Positions 1 through 10,506 of a DNA stretch of 64,000 nt are shown here, in pieces. How positions within the stretch are numbered: position 1 is the first letter of the stretch; each line of letters begins with the position of its first letter. A program made the translations under genes and the position numbers. The notes beneath the pieces are model-generated. The model had not been told where the DNA came from and ran no database searches. It saw only the letters and a program-made list of their open reading frames with translations. This DNA comes from Schistocerca nitens. Lineage: Eukaryota; Arthropoda; Insecta; Orthoptera; Acrididae. The stretch is from the NCBI RefSeq assembly GCF_023898315.1, contig NC_064618.1, positions 247,169,076-247,233,075 on the forward strand, given 5' to 3'.

Positions 1-39
1 ATGCTATTTGGATGACAATAGTTTTTACTTATTCGTCAT

Positions 40-400
40 GGACAGGCCTCATAGTCCGGTGGTAAGGAGCATGCCTGGAAACTGCATGATTTTGTGGCCT
101 TGCAAAGTACTATGTTCAAGAAATCTTAATCAAAAACCACAGTTCACAGTCATTGAAAATAACATCATAACCACGTTTTGACTGTAAAATCATATATTTG
201 TAAAAACTAACACTGCAGTTTCGACTGTGTGGCCATTACAAGTGGAAATAACGGCTCATTAGTACATGTGAGAATTTAAAAATCACATGACATCACATGA
301 TGCAGAAGCTAATTTTGCCTCATTGTGTTCCTGATATTACTTGTTAATCGCACAGCACCTTGAATTGCTTTCTAATGTATTCTGATAATTTCTGTTGGAT
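40..400 (+). repeat. tRNA-like SINE head and possible body
   Basis: Bases 50-100 resemble the left half of a tRNA gene, with a box-A-like stretch (TAGTCCGGTGGTAAGG) followed by 'GCATGCCTGG'. The box B expected about 35 bases later is degenerate. The sequence to about 400 is AT-rich, has no coding potential and could be the SINE body. I saw no poly-A tail or target duplication, so the ends are guesses. Confidence 0.35.
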
Positions 401-581
401 ATGTATTTGTGCCACTTAAAACAAGCTCGTTTGGTCGCACTGCATTCTGTGGACTCAGTTTACTTGTTACTGCTTGTGAATCTGTGTGTGAATTGCTCGA
501 TTTAATTGCATGTATTAAATTTAATTCTTTTATCCTACTTCATTTTTTTCACATTCATTTTTCGTGCTTTCTCAAATTTAA

Positions 582-1500
582 TCTACAACTACATCTACAT
601 CTGTGCTGTGTATAGTACCAGCAATTACTCTTTCTTCTCGTTTCATTCAAGTATAGAATGTGGGAAGAGTGATTGTTTGGACGCCTCTGCATATGCAGTA
701 TTTATTCTACTCTTTGCCCTACATGGGCGATATGTACGGGTTTTTTGTGTATTCCTAGAGACATCATTTAAAGTCGGTTCTTGAAACTTTGTTAATAGAC
801 TTTCTTGCGATAGTTTACATCTGTCTTGAAGAGTCTTTGAGTTCAGTTCCTTCAATATCTCTCTGATGATCTCCCACAGATAAAACAAACCTGTGACCAA
901 TTGTGTTCCGGTACCCTGTATACATTCAATATCCTCTGTTAGTCCTATTTGATAAGCGTCCCACACATTTGAGCAATATTCTAGAATTGGTCGCACAAGT
1001 GATTTGTAAGCAATCTCCTCTGTAGACTGATTACACGTCTACAGTATTCTACCAATAAAAAGAAATCTGCCAACTGCTTTACCCACAAGTGAGCCTTCCC
1101 GATCATTCTATTTCACATCCCGACAAAGCGTTAAACCCAGGTGTTTCTATGAACTGGCTGATTCCAACAGTGACTCATTGATATTATAGTTATATGATAT
1201 TACGTTTTTTCGTATTCTGAAGTGCACGATTTTACATTTCTGGGCATTTAAAGCAAGTTGCCAGTCTTTGCACCACTTTGAAATCTTATCAAGATCTGAT
1301 TGGATATTTATACAGCTTCTTTCAGATAGTACTTGCATCATAGATATCTGCATCATCTACAAAAAGACTGAGTTGACTATTAATACTGCCTGCAAGGTCA
1401 TTAATATACAAAATGAATGGTGAGGTCTCAGCACACTTGTACATCTGTCAATGACTCTCCATCCAAGGTTTGCATTGTGCATCCTACCTACCAAAGGAGA
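582..1500 (-). mobile_element. CR1-like LINE, 3' fragment with end of reverse transcriptase
   Basis: The minus strand encodes, in several frames, the last third of a non-LTR reverse transcriptase. Near 1,350-1,375 is an FVDDADIY stretch matching the catalytic (F/Y)xDD motif. It is followed by 'SDLDKISKWCKDWQLALN' (1,147-1,330) and then the C-terminal 'ILEYCSNVWD' block with 'ILKELNSKTLQDRCKL' (643-996). A short tail of ACATCT units (582-606) marks the 3' end. The same block recurs at 29.4-29.8 kb on the other strand, so this is a repeat family. Frameshifts and 5' truncation make it a dead copy. Assignment to the CR1/Jockey group is by protein pattern only. Confidence 0.8.
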
Positions 1501-1726
1501 ACTCCATGTTAGTACCTTTTGACAGAATGGTATTCAACTGTATTACACCATGTCACAGTCTGAGTATGTCATTCCCCTTCAAATGATGTTACTTCTTGCC
1601 ACCAAGTATGCTTTGTAGCCTTAGTGGATAGTACAATCTTCCTTGCAAATGTTAAAAATGCTACAATAGTTATACAAATGGGGTCACATGTTGTTAATAG
1701 GTACTGCTATAATCTGTTCATTATAC
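1501..1726. other. no recognisable feature
   Basis: This is ordinary-composition sequence between the LINE fragment and the LTR copy. I see no coding block, TIR or tandem repeat. Confidence 0.5.
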
Positions 1727-1931
1727 TGTAACCCAGTAAGGAGGAGTTTCTTCATTTTTTAACATGCACTGGTGTTCTTGAAGTCGTCTGCCTGTATCTA
1801 CAATTGAAATGTAAGAGAAGATGTCCAAATAGCCTAAATTCGCACAAGCAGTCCATTTCTAATAATGCAATTGTATATCCTTTAAATTTTTTCCCTTAAT
1901 ATATGTACATATATTTTTTATTAATATAACA
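1727..1931 (+). repeat. LTR-like repeat, copy 1 (putative 5' LTR)
   Basis: This 205-bp segment starts TGTAACCCAGTAAGGAGGA and ends ATAACA, so it has the TG...CA ends of an LTR. A second copy in the same orientation lies at 14,153-14,351, with roughly 80% identity by eye and one 7-bp gap. Five bases after the end is TGGCGATGTGAG (1,936-1,947), which starts with the TGG expected of a primer-binding site pairing with a tRNA CCA end. Gag and protease remains follow on the same strand. Confidence 0.6.
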
Positions 1932-2639
1932 CTACTGGCGATGTGAGTGCTATGGCTTCAGGGCACCTGTTGTAAGTAGAGTTTGTTAACTATTGATATA
2001 GTAAGAAATTTCTATGACATTCTTATTAGTCATAGAAACCAATGATCTGTATTTTCTGTTTGCATGAATCACAATGGGGAGCATGTATAGCAATAACACA
2101 AAAACTGAGGAGAAAATTTTGGCAAGGAATAAGAACTGGACACAGATTACTTAAAATTTTCCATAGTAAGCAGTTCTGTTCAGTGCATCAAAGATAGGAT
2201 GGTGATGTAAGTTGTTTTCAAGGTTACTCTTGGTAGTGCCTCTTTTGATGTAGGTAGAAACCTTTCCTCATTATCCCCTTCCTCGAATTTTATGATGGAA
2301 AATTTACAAGAATTTTTCTGACTGATATGCATTGTCAGTAAAACATAAATAACTGTGACACAATAGTTTGCGTGTCATAATAGACGTAAAACAGCCTTTG
2401 ACATCACGTAAATTACAATTATCAAGTGTGAAAATAGCATATGAAATGTTTACGTTTTTTTGCGAATTTTTTGTTTTTGCATATTCTTACAACATGGTAG
2501 AAAAATATATGTTCATTGTTGATAGCAGTAGCGAAAACACAATCAGCCAAGATGGCATAGAATTGCGTGATTGAAGAATTGAAGTTCAGGTGTCATGCAA
2601 ACCTACAGCAGAAACTTTAAGTAGGTCAGACATGAGTGT

Positions 2640-4560
2640 CGCAGGTGTGACAAATGATAGCCATGCTCCATAGCAGAATAACCTTGAAGACACAATGTTT
2701 ACAATTGACAAGACAATGTCATGCATCTCCCAGAGTGATATACCGCCCATGAATGAAACATCAGAGAGCGATACAAATATGAATCTTGATAATACATTAC
2801 GAACACCACTCGTTCACAACACAAAAATTAACTTGGAAAGTACACTTGACAGCAACCACATTAGTACAACTGAAGCGCTGCTATGGTAGTTATTATCTAA
2901 CATAAACATGAAATTTGATAATGTGAACTCCAATCTCAGTGATTTCAAACAGAGTATGAACACCAATTTCAGTCTCAGATGTTAAGTTCCATAGTGCTCG
3001 GAGCTATTTTGAACCAATTTCAGTGATATGAAACAAGATATGAATACCAAAATTGATAATTTGACACAATCTGAACACCGTCACACAAGATCTACATATA
3101 ACGAAACAAGAACAAAAGCAAACATTCAAGGATTTGCAAGACACTGTCTCACAGAAATTCAATGACATAGCCAAAAATTTTGGCAATAAAGTCGACAAAA
3201 AAATTCAATGATATGAAAAAAAAAACAAAGCATGAAGTACTTCCTGAAGTTAACAGTAACATTACGGAATTAAAACAGAAGGTAGATTCTTTTAACGACC
3301 ATCATGATCTAGTAGAGCAACAGATAAAGAACATGACAGATGCAAACACAAATATTAAAGCCACACAAAAGAGTTGGATTTGACAGTAAAAAACGTAACC
3401 ACTGTCGTTAACAAACTAAATAAAGAGTATGATGGTGTACCTCTGGCTGTACAGGAGATTACCTTAATGGTAGCAACATTAGAAGTTGACTCGTCATGTG
3501 CTAAGAAGGAGAGAAAGAAGATCAATGAAAATCGAAGTGACATCACTAGTCAAGCTGAAACAGTCATGTTAGATAAGGTAATGCCATTAAAGAGGAGTTA
3601 GTAAGAGATTGTAAGTTATACACAGATGTAGTAGAAAAGGCTATTCAGAAAAAAGAAAAAACGAAAGTGAAACAGTGAACAAGGTAATCATTAACCTACA
3701 AGCTGCAGAAAATAGGATCCACAATCTTTTAGAAGAAAATATTACCGGATCTTGAAATATGCACATAAATAATGTACAGGCCACAGTGAACAAACCATGA
3801 CCTGATGGTATTTATGCACGAGTCCCACAGCAGGTACCAGTGACAGTTGTAGAGTGCAAAATGTAAACATACCCATAACTCAAATATCTGAGCAATTACC
3901 AACTGGAATTACAGGTAACTACAAAACAACAAAAATACGACTGAAAATGCCACATGTCTATGAAATATTTTCGCAGACAAAGGTTTGCTGATACATCGAC
4001 AGTTTCCTACATTTACTACCAAACATAAAAGCATGAATCCAGTAATATTTATCAGTGCTTTTCGTCATGTATTTCCACGCAACTGCACGGAAGCACAGAA
4101 AATCAGATTTGTCGTGGGATATATGCAAGATGACGTTCTATTATGGACAACTGAAGTGGCCAAACGTTGCAGCACTTATATCCAATTTGACCACGATTTC
4201 CTCAACAACTGGTCTGAGGCAGTGCAGTGCAAGAAAGACTCAGATGCAATGATTTCCATCCAGCACCATTCAATGGGAAATACGGTAGTCTGCGTGGATA
4301 CTTTGAAAAATACCTGAACAAGACACGTTACTGGTCGATCCCAATATCACAGGTAGATGTGTTAAAAAATTTGAAAAGTCGTTTACCATCGCACATTGGA
4401 GGAAAATTAATCCAACGCCAGAGTACGACACTGAATACTTTCTGTGAGTGCTTGATTCTATCGACTATATCTGTGAGGAAAGATCTGTACCCAATAGAGC
4501 AATAGAAAATCAGGCACAACAACAACATAGTTATGTAAATCAGTCAGTAAAACGTGATCT
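2640..4560 (+). pseudogene. gag-like pseudogene
   Basis: The first part encodes repeated polar segments such as 'NFSDMKQDMNTKIDN' that look like a coiled coil, with stops. The core at 3,985-4,235 contains 'FPTFTTKHKSMNPVIFIS' and then a 'VVGYMQDDVLLWTTEV' stretch, the usual retrotransposon gag pattern of a target-like start and an aromatic block. A frameshift near 4,235 moves the reading to the overlapping frame ending at 4,505 ('SQVDVLKNLKSRLPSHI'). No CCHC knuckle was found before 5,000. A SINE tail is inserted at 2,974. The role would be capsid/RNA packaging. It is not functional as it stands. Confidence 0.6.
2974..3012 (+). mobile_element. 39-bp insertion of a SINE 3' tail with 12-bp target duplication
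   Basis: The inserted bases match the tail of the tRNA-derived SINE seen at 40,777-40,974 ('CATAGTGCTC.GAGC' and following). They are flanked by perfect direct repeats ACCAATTTCAGT at 2,962-2,973 and 3,013-3,024. The SINE's terminal ACCA overlaps the second repeat. This is an extremely 5'-truncated retroposition event inside the gag pseudogene. Confidence 0.8.
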
Positions 4561-5079
4561 AAACACTCAGCAAGAATGGTACACACAACAGTAAAGTTAC
4601 ATACCAGAGGTAACGAGTACAGTAAACGGAACTGAAAAAATAAACGATTTAAAAGAAATCTTCAAAACAACAGGAGTAATTTCAACCAACGAGCGAATTA
4701 CAATCCACCATCAGAAGGCCATATGCCGAACATGAACAGAAACAGTCACCCCAGCAGTGGCCACCACACGGCAACAATGCCACGCATTACGCTGTACTGC
4801 TGCCGACCTTTGAGCAGCAAAATAACAGCACAGCAGCCAAGGACACAAATTGGCGAAGTACCCACCTGGTGCAACTAAGTGAAATTACTCCAATTACTCC
4901 AGGTAATGAATTAAGTTACACTATGCTGTTGGAAAACACCAACCATAGTTAAGCCACAGACTATTGTCCTCCTATGGAGTGGGGGTAAAGCAAAACTACA
5001 GACATGTTTCACAAGATTTGAAAAGCAAGGTGACATCAAGGATGATCTGTATCAGCATGAGTTAGATACAACAAATAAT

Positions 5080-5630
5080 ATCCAGGAAGAACACATACAA
5101 GGAATCAATAAGATGAAAATATTTAATATTGACACAAAGTTATTTTTAGAAACAGGTTCAACTACCAGCTTAATGTCATATGCATTTTTCTGTGAATCGA
5201 AGAAGAGAGGCAAATTCCCAACATTGCATTTCCAAAATTGCAAGGTGTAAACTGCCACAAGCAGTAAGACTAAATTGCTCAAACATCAGGCGCTTATTCC
5301 ATTACAGACTGAACATTTTACAGTGAAGTACAATTTTCTTATAGTTGACAAACTTATAGTTAATTGTCTTACTGGCTTGGACACGTTTAGAACATACAAA
5401 ACACGGATTGCCGGAGGTAATGGTAAATGCCATTTTTATATAAAGTATCAGTTTTTTCTATTGATTTAGTCAAAACACCTGATGAAAGTAACAAAAACAA
5501 ACAAGAGTCAAATATAATAATACAATATTCCTTCCCAACTGTATATTTCATGAACAAATTTGATACTGAACAAGAGGCAAACACTGAGGTTAGTTACGAA
5601 TTGGTAGAGCAGAAACTACATGAATAACAG
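5080..5630 (+). pseudogene. Retroviral-type aspartic protease remnant and pol linker
   Basis: The frame at about 5,110-5,250 reads 'FNIDTKLFLETGSTTSLMS', which aligns with the D-T-G-S/A catalytic loop of retropepsins with Asp replaced by Glu. A frameshift follows. The next frame (5,275-5,400) has 'FLIVDKLIVNCLTGLDTF', matching the conserved hydrophobic Gly-Leu-Asp end of the fold. The region after that (5,427-5,627) is acidic linker. The Asp-to-Glu change and the frameshifts mean there is no activity. Confidence 0.6.
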
Positions 5631-5638
5631 ATACTAAA

Positions 5639-6122
5639 TGTTGTGACTTGGCAAGACAGCCAAGCCACTAGGAGATAGCCGAAAGGCACGCGTTTAAGCT
5701 CACGCAGGCTGGCGTGAGGTCTGGAACAGTTAAAGGAGTTGAGTCTAGTAAATAAAGTACGGAGCTTCTGGAATACTTAACTTTAATCCATAATTGGTGA
5801 ACATCGGTCTGACGGTACATGCATCACAAGATAAATATCAAATGATAATGGCGCCTTGCTATGTCGCTCAAACGACGTAGCTGAAGGCTATGCTAACTAT
5901 CGTCTCGGCAAATCAGAGCGTAATTTGTCAGTGAACCATCGCTAGCAAAATCGGCTGTACAACTGGGGCGAGTGCTAGGAAGTGTCTCTAGACCTGCTGT
6001 GTGGCGGCGCTCGGTCTGCAATCACTGATAGTGGCGACACGCGGGTCCGACGTATACTAACGGACTGCGGCCGATTTAAAGGCTACCACCTAGCAAGTGT
6101 GGTGTCTGGCGGTGACACCACA
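5639..6122 (-). repeat. 3' LTR of the Gypsy element
   Basis: This is 484 bp. On the minus strand it begins TGTGGTGTCACCGCC and ends GTCACAACA, so it has TG...CA ends. It lies directly downstream of a purine tract. The minus strand contains CCTTTAAATCGG, a possible TATA-like element, and later ATTAAA, a possible polyadenylation signal. I recognise it as a type of LTR common in locust genomes, but could not check this. Confidence 0.85.
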
Positions 6123-7031
6123 TTCCTCCCCCGCAAATCGGCGGACGGTTGTGGCAAACCGCTTCCGCCCGCCGTGGAGAGGACCCCATGTTGACGTATG
6201 CGACGAGGTGGGGAGCCGAACAACAGGCGAGGCTGTGCCACCCGCACCCTGCCATTCGGTCCGAGGGGAGCTAGGAAACGTGTGAAAACCTAGTCCAGGG
6301 TGCACGCCAACATGCGGTGTATGCGCCCGCAGAGAGACAGGAAGGGCCGAAGGGTCGACCTCCATCGGGTCGGGGCACCCGACGGGCGAAGACGCCATGT
6401 GGTCCGGAGCGGGCAAGAAGTCCATGGCGGAGGACAGCTGGTCACGGGAAGCGATCGGCGGCGCGTGACCCAGGGAGGCGCCGGGCGGTTGCAGCGACGC
6501 GTCCACTGCGGGCGTCGCCGGCGGGAGAACAGGCGCGTCGCCATGGGGCAAAATGGAGGGCAGCGTCGTTAACACCTGGAAATGAGGCGAGCCAGTAGAT
6601 AAGTCCCCAGGGCGCGGACCGGACGGCACCGTCGCTGAAAGCAGACGGGGAGCGGCAGAACCCAGGCGACGACAGAGGCGCAGCTGATTGAGATACCTGC
6701 GCACCTCACCAGAGGCCACCAAAACCAGATACATAGCGCGGCCGAGGCAGCGAAGAATGCGCCCTTCGAGCCAACGCCGTGAACCGCGATAGTTGCGATA
6801 GGAGACCACGTCGCCTGGAGCAAAAGCAGGTGTCTGCCGCTGCACAGGAACCTGATGCGGCGGATGTAGCAAAGACATCAAGGTACGATGAGGGCGACTG
6901 TGGAGCAACTCTGCCGGCGAGCGACCATCTCGGGGCTGAGAGCGATACGAAGACAAAAAGAGCAATAACGCGTCCTCCCGAGAATGCGACTCTTTCAACT
7001 TCAACATCTGTGACTTGAAAGTCCTAACCAA
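6090..7031 (-). pseudogene. Gypsy integrase C-terminus and proline-rich extension
   Basis: About 313 codons continue the integrase frame after an in-frame stop at 7,032-7,034. The start has the 'SYRSQPRDGRSPAELLHSR' block typical of the integrase after its catalytic Glu. Next comes 'FAPGDVVSYRNYRGSRRWLE', the GPY/F-type module, then a long Pro/Ser-rich tail. The reading frame runs a few codons into the LTR before stopping, so the coding end overlaps the LTR. The TGA at its head sits where related integrases usually have Arg, consistent with CGA decay at a CpG. Confidence 0.8.
6123..6135 (-). promoter_or_regulatory. Polypurine tract
   Basis: The minus strand reads TGCGGGGGAGGAA immediately before the LTR's TG. 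It is the expected primer site for plus-strand DNA synthesis and fixes the LTR start at 6,122. Confidence 0.85.
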
Positions 7032-7655
7032 TCATTCAGCGGCACCGTTTGACTGTGGCGAAAACGGCGCGGACGTCAGATGTTGAATACCATTGGCCTT
7101 GCAGAATGACTGAAATTCTGCGGACATGAATTGTGGGCCGTTGTCGGAAACAATAGTCTGTGGAAGACCTTCTATGCAAAAGATAGCAGATAACGCTTGG
7201 ATGGTGGCAGATGACGTCGTGGAAGACATCCGGACAACAAAAGGAAAATTACTGAATGAATCTACCACAACCAACCATCGAGCATTCCAGAATGTACCAG
7301 CAAAATCTATGTGTAAGCGTTGCCAAGGGGTAGTGGCTTTCGGCCATGCAAAGAATTTCCGCGGCGGTGCGGATTGTTGTTCGGCACACGCCATGCAAGA
7401 AGAGCACACATTCGTAGTCGCAGCATCGATTCCGAACCAAGTACAGTGCTGACGAGCAAGTTGTTTCGTTCGCACTATACCCCAATGTCCTTGGTGGAGA
7501 AGCCGTAAGACAGAGGACTGTAACGAACGTGGGACCACGACCCTGGACTGATCATTATCAGAACGCAACAGCAAAACACCACGTCGAACAAAAAGTCTCT
7601 CCTTGTGAGCAAAAAATCGGCGAACCAACGGATCCTCGATCCGTGACTTTGACAA
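7032..7655 (-). pseudogene. Gypsy integrase zinc and catalytic core
   Basis: The frame carries the N-terminal HHCC zinc module (H-x3-H in 'HQGHWGIV', then 'CSSCMAC'). The DDE core follows: Asp in 'HIDFAGTF', Asp in 'VSDNGPQF' and Glu in 'SPQSNGAAE'. There are 35 residues between the second Asp and the Glu, the standard DD35E spacing. It is bounded by two in-frame stops: TAG at 7,659-7,661 on the RNase H side and TGA at 7,032-7,034 right after the catalytic Glu. All catalytic residues survive. Only the stops would block a full polyprotein. Confidence 0.9.
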
Positions 7656-7658
7656 GGG

Positions 7659-8321
7659 CTATTGCGTAGCAACAAAACGCAAAACGGTAGCAAGGACCGG
7701 GTCAGCAGCTGTGGCAGTAGCTACACGACGAAAATCAATGAACATGCAAGCAAGTTCGGAAGAATCGAATGCTCTATCCTCAGCAATAGGCAAACGGGAC
7801 AATGCATCGGCGTTTCCGTGCTTAGCAGTGGACCGATACAAGATATCGTAGCGGTACTGCGAGAGGAAAATAGACCAGCGAATGAATTTCTGCGCTGTAT
7901 GTGGAGGAACAGGCTTGGTCGGATGAAAAGGCGATGTCAAAGATTTGTGGTCTGTGATGATGGTAAAGTGACGACCATACAAGAAATCATGAAACTTTGT
8001 AACACCAAATACGAGAGCCAAAGCTTCTTTCTCGATCTGTGAATAATTTCTTTGCGCAGACGAGAGCAATTTGGACGCAAAGGCAATAGGGCGATCGTGC
8101 GATCCATCTGTGTGCGCAAGCACAGCACCGATCCCGAAATCCGATGCATCCACCATCAACAAAAGGGGTTTCTGGGGATCGAATGGCGTAAGGCAAGTAT
8201 TGGAAAGCAACGCCGATTTCAACTGGCGAAAGGCGCGTACGCATTCCGTCGTCCAGACGAAGAGAACACCTTTACGGCGTAAGCGATGAAGCGGAGCCGA
8301 GATGGAAGAGGCGTGGGGCAC
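7659..8321 (-). pseudogene. Gypsy RNase H domain
   Basis: About 220 codons. The start 'HASSISAPLHRLRRKGVLFV' is the RT connection, followed by the RNase H signature 'LLLMVDASDFGIGAVLAH', 'YSQIEKEALALVFGV' (catalytic Glu), 'IITDHKSLTSPF' (catalytic Asp) and 'HGNADALSRLP' at the end. The frame is continuous until the TAG at 7,659-7,661. Upstream, a frameshift near 8,325-8,340 separates it from the RT. The role is removal of RNA from the RNA-DNA hybrid during reverse transcription. Confidence 0.88.
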
Positions 8322-8683
8322 ATATTTATATAATAATTAATTTTTCCCAGCACACTCTGTAGCTGCTTCAAATTCTGCGGCGAAGGCAAGTCTTGTATGG
8401 CACGGAGGTGCTCGGGACTAGGATGTATGCCTTGGGCATTGAGTACATGTCCCAGGTAGGGTACGTCATGAGCAAAAAACACACATTTGTCCTTCCGCAA
8501 GCGAAGACCATTTTGTCGCAAGACCTGAAATAAAGATCTGAGATTGGCTAAATGTTCTTCTTCCGTCTTTGCGGAGATCACAATATCGTCCAGATAGTTT
8601 GCTGCAGTAGGGACCGACGCACAAACAATTTGTAGATATTGCTGAAACAATGCAGGGGCGGATTCACACCCGGTACAAACCAA
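8219..8683 (-). pseudogene. Gypsy RT palm and thumb with YLDD motif
   Basis: The segment contains 'SAPALFQQYLQ', then the catalytic 'NYLDDIVISAK' (Y-x-D-D) and 'VPYLGHVLNAQGIHPSPEH', which is the thumb of Ty3-type RT. At its upstream edge about eight conserved residues (the QRLPFGV region) are missing together with a frameshift, so RT was damaged by a small deletion near 8,670. Another frameshift, at an AT-rich stretch (about 8,325-8,340), separates it from the RNase H. Confidence 0.88.
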
Positions 8684-9842
8684 GATGCGTGTTAACCATC
8701 AAAACGCGCTGGGATTCTTCGTCCACCGGTATTTGCAAGTACGCATCTGCTAGGTCCAACTTCGAAAAATATTTACCCGGGCACAGTTTGTCAAAAAGAT
8801 CGTCCAGGCGGGGTAAAGGAAAAGTTGCAGTCACTAGTTGGGGATTCACTGTTGCCTTGAAGTCCACGTAAAGTCTCAATTTTCCGGAAGGCTTTTGCAA
8901 AATTACTAAGGGTGATGCCCAGAGAGAAGCCCGCACACATTCAATTACACCTTGTGATTCCAAATCGTGTAATGTTCTTGCGACCTCATCACGCAATGCG
9001 TGCGGAACATTGCACGCTCTAAATAATTTCGGTTGCGTGTTTACTTTCAGTTCCAAATGTGCTTTATAGTTCTTAGCGCAACCAAGGCCCGGTGCAAAAA
9101 TGTCCGCAAATTCTTCACATAGACGAGAAACACTGTCTGAAGGCACAGTCTGGTTCACTGATAGGATCTGATTGACTATAGACAAGTTAAACAACTGAAA
9201 TAAATCTAAACCAAACAAGTTCACTGCAGAAGAAGAACGAAGAACGTAAAATGACACAAGTTTTGTTTGTCCCTTGTATGTTACAAGAAGGCTGCACTGT
9301 CCTAACATAGGGAGCCCGTGACCTGAATATGTAGTTAGCTTAACATTTGCGGCACGCAACGGATGTGTGCCCAGCTGTCGATATGTGTCGTGATTGATCA
9401 ATGAAACTGCAGCTCCGGTATCGAGCTGGAACGGTATCACATTGTCGTTTATGTCCAAATCTACAAAAAGTTTATTGTCCTGCGGACGACAAGAGCGACT
9501 GACTCGTGCAACGTGAACTGACACTGGTACAGAATCACTTGCGACTTGACGTGATTTCCGGCGACGTCGACGCACACTATTTGTGGGACGAACACAGTCA
9601 CTGTTAGAGAGAGTGGCACTGGGCGGAGTGGCATGAACTACATGAATTTCCATAGGCAAAGCTTCACGAGCCTGAGTATCCTTGGTTTGATTCCGATTCG
9701 CGCGAGGCAAAGGGCCTGGAATGGTTGTGAGCGTCCGATCGGAGCTATTTCTGGCAAACACTTTGAACATGTCCTTTTTTATTACAGAAAAAGCAAATAG
9801 CTTGGTGTGACGGGCAATTCTCACGCGAATGTCTAGTAACAC
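8664..9842 (-). pseudogene. Gypsy protease and N-terminal RT
   Basis: About 390 codons. They contain a basic linker, then the retropepsin active site 'FQLDTGAAVSLI' with intact Asp-Thr-Gly, then 'NLFGLDLFQLF' closing the protease fold. RT begins at 'RDEVARTLHDLESQGVIE' and continues with 'SPLVILQKPSGKLRLYVDFK' and 'YFSKLDLADAYLQIPVDEES', which supplies the first catalytic Asp of RT. The usual RLCVDFK is RLYVDFK here. The frame overlaps the gag end by about 100 bp, suggesting a gag-pol frameshift or a later indel. Confidence 0.9.
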
Positions 9843-10506
9843 ACCGCGGGCATGATTTCACTGCATTTGCTTGCCGATGCGGGACACGTGGTGGAGAGTC
9901 AGGTGGCTTTGGCGCGGCCAGGCGCGAGGACTGTTTACTGTTCCGTGCAGCTCGCCCGGCGGGCCAGTTAACCTGACACACGGGTGGCGAAGTTGCAAAT
10001 GATTCCTGAGCAAAGTCAAGTGTGTCCTGTCGATCCAATATGTCCATCACTTGTTGAAGGGAGGGATTGACTAGTTTCAAAATCTGTTCTCTTATACGAA
10101 CATCAGAAACGTTCTGTGAAATTGCATCACGTACCATAGTATCTGAATAATGGAGTCCACATTCATACTCAAAAGCACAATCCCTAGTAAGGCCTTGCAA
10201 AGTTGCAACCCACTCCCTTTCAGTCTGACCTGCCGTACATTTTGTACGAAAGAAGGTATACCTTTTTGCAACTACATTGACTGATTCTTCGAAATATGCA
10301 TCTAATGCAGACAAAATTTCTTCGTAGGACAGAGTTGCTACATCGCGTCGGGGAAACAATTTCACTATCACACGGTAGGTGGACACTCCGACACAAGAAA
10401 GCAAAAAAGGCTGCCGCTCAATACCTTGAATTCTGTAGGCGGCGAGATGGAATCCAAATTGGCGTGACCACTCGGTCCAGCTTTCCAGTGCCGCATCAAA
10501 AGGACG
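9745..10506 (-). pseudogene. Gypsy gag, N-terminally truncated
   Basis: Reading is open from about 10,512 with no start codon of its own. 'FDAALESWTEWSRQFGFHLA' is the beginning of a Ty3-type gag core. The middle has 'FFRTKCTAGQTEREWVATLQ' and 'DAISQNVSDVRIREQILKL', and the C-terminus has a zinc knuckle CFFCNKKGHVQSVC (CCHC) after an incomplete one. The first gag residues, leader and 5' LTR are absent, so the element could not be transcribed from its own promoter. Confidence 0.85.

Larger units (their letters stand above)
1932..5638 (+). mobile_element. Internal region of a decayed LTR retrotransposon (gag-protease)
   Basis: Between the LTR-like repeat and the inserted Gypsy element lies a plus-strand series of gag and protease remains in shifting frames: a polar, coiled-coil-like gag N-terminus (about 2,640-3,600), a gag core (3,985-4,505) and an aspartic protease (5,110-5,400). 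A linker runs to 5,627 and breaks where the minus-strand Gypsy LTR begins at 5,639. No reverse transcriptase of this element is present before the break. Many stops and frameshifts indicate an old insertion. The family is probably Ty3/Gypsy-like, but without RT this is not secure. Confidence 0.65.
5639..10506 (-). mobile_element. Ty3/Gypsy LTR retrotransposon, 5'-truncated
   Basis: On the minus strand the element runs gag (10,506), zinc knuckle, protease, RT, RNase H, integrase, a proline-rich C-terminal extension, polypurine tract (6,123-6,135) and a complete 3' LTR (5,639-6,122). The coding path is broken by two frameshifts in the RT and two in-frame stops, but most domains are near full length. 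It is therefore much younger than the element to its left. The 5' LTR, primer site and first part of gag are missing. The right edge at about 10,506 abuts the endonuclease-RT linker of a CR1-like LINE. Confidence 0.9.

Noticed and set aside
50-110. Possible tRNA gene near the window start
   Set aside because: Only the left half looks tRNA-like, and the box B position does not match.
6300-6598. Arg-rich plus-strand frames over the Gypsy 3' coding region
   Set aside because: Shadow frames of the GC-rich integrase extension on the minus strand.
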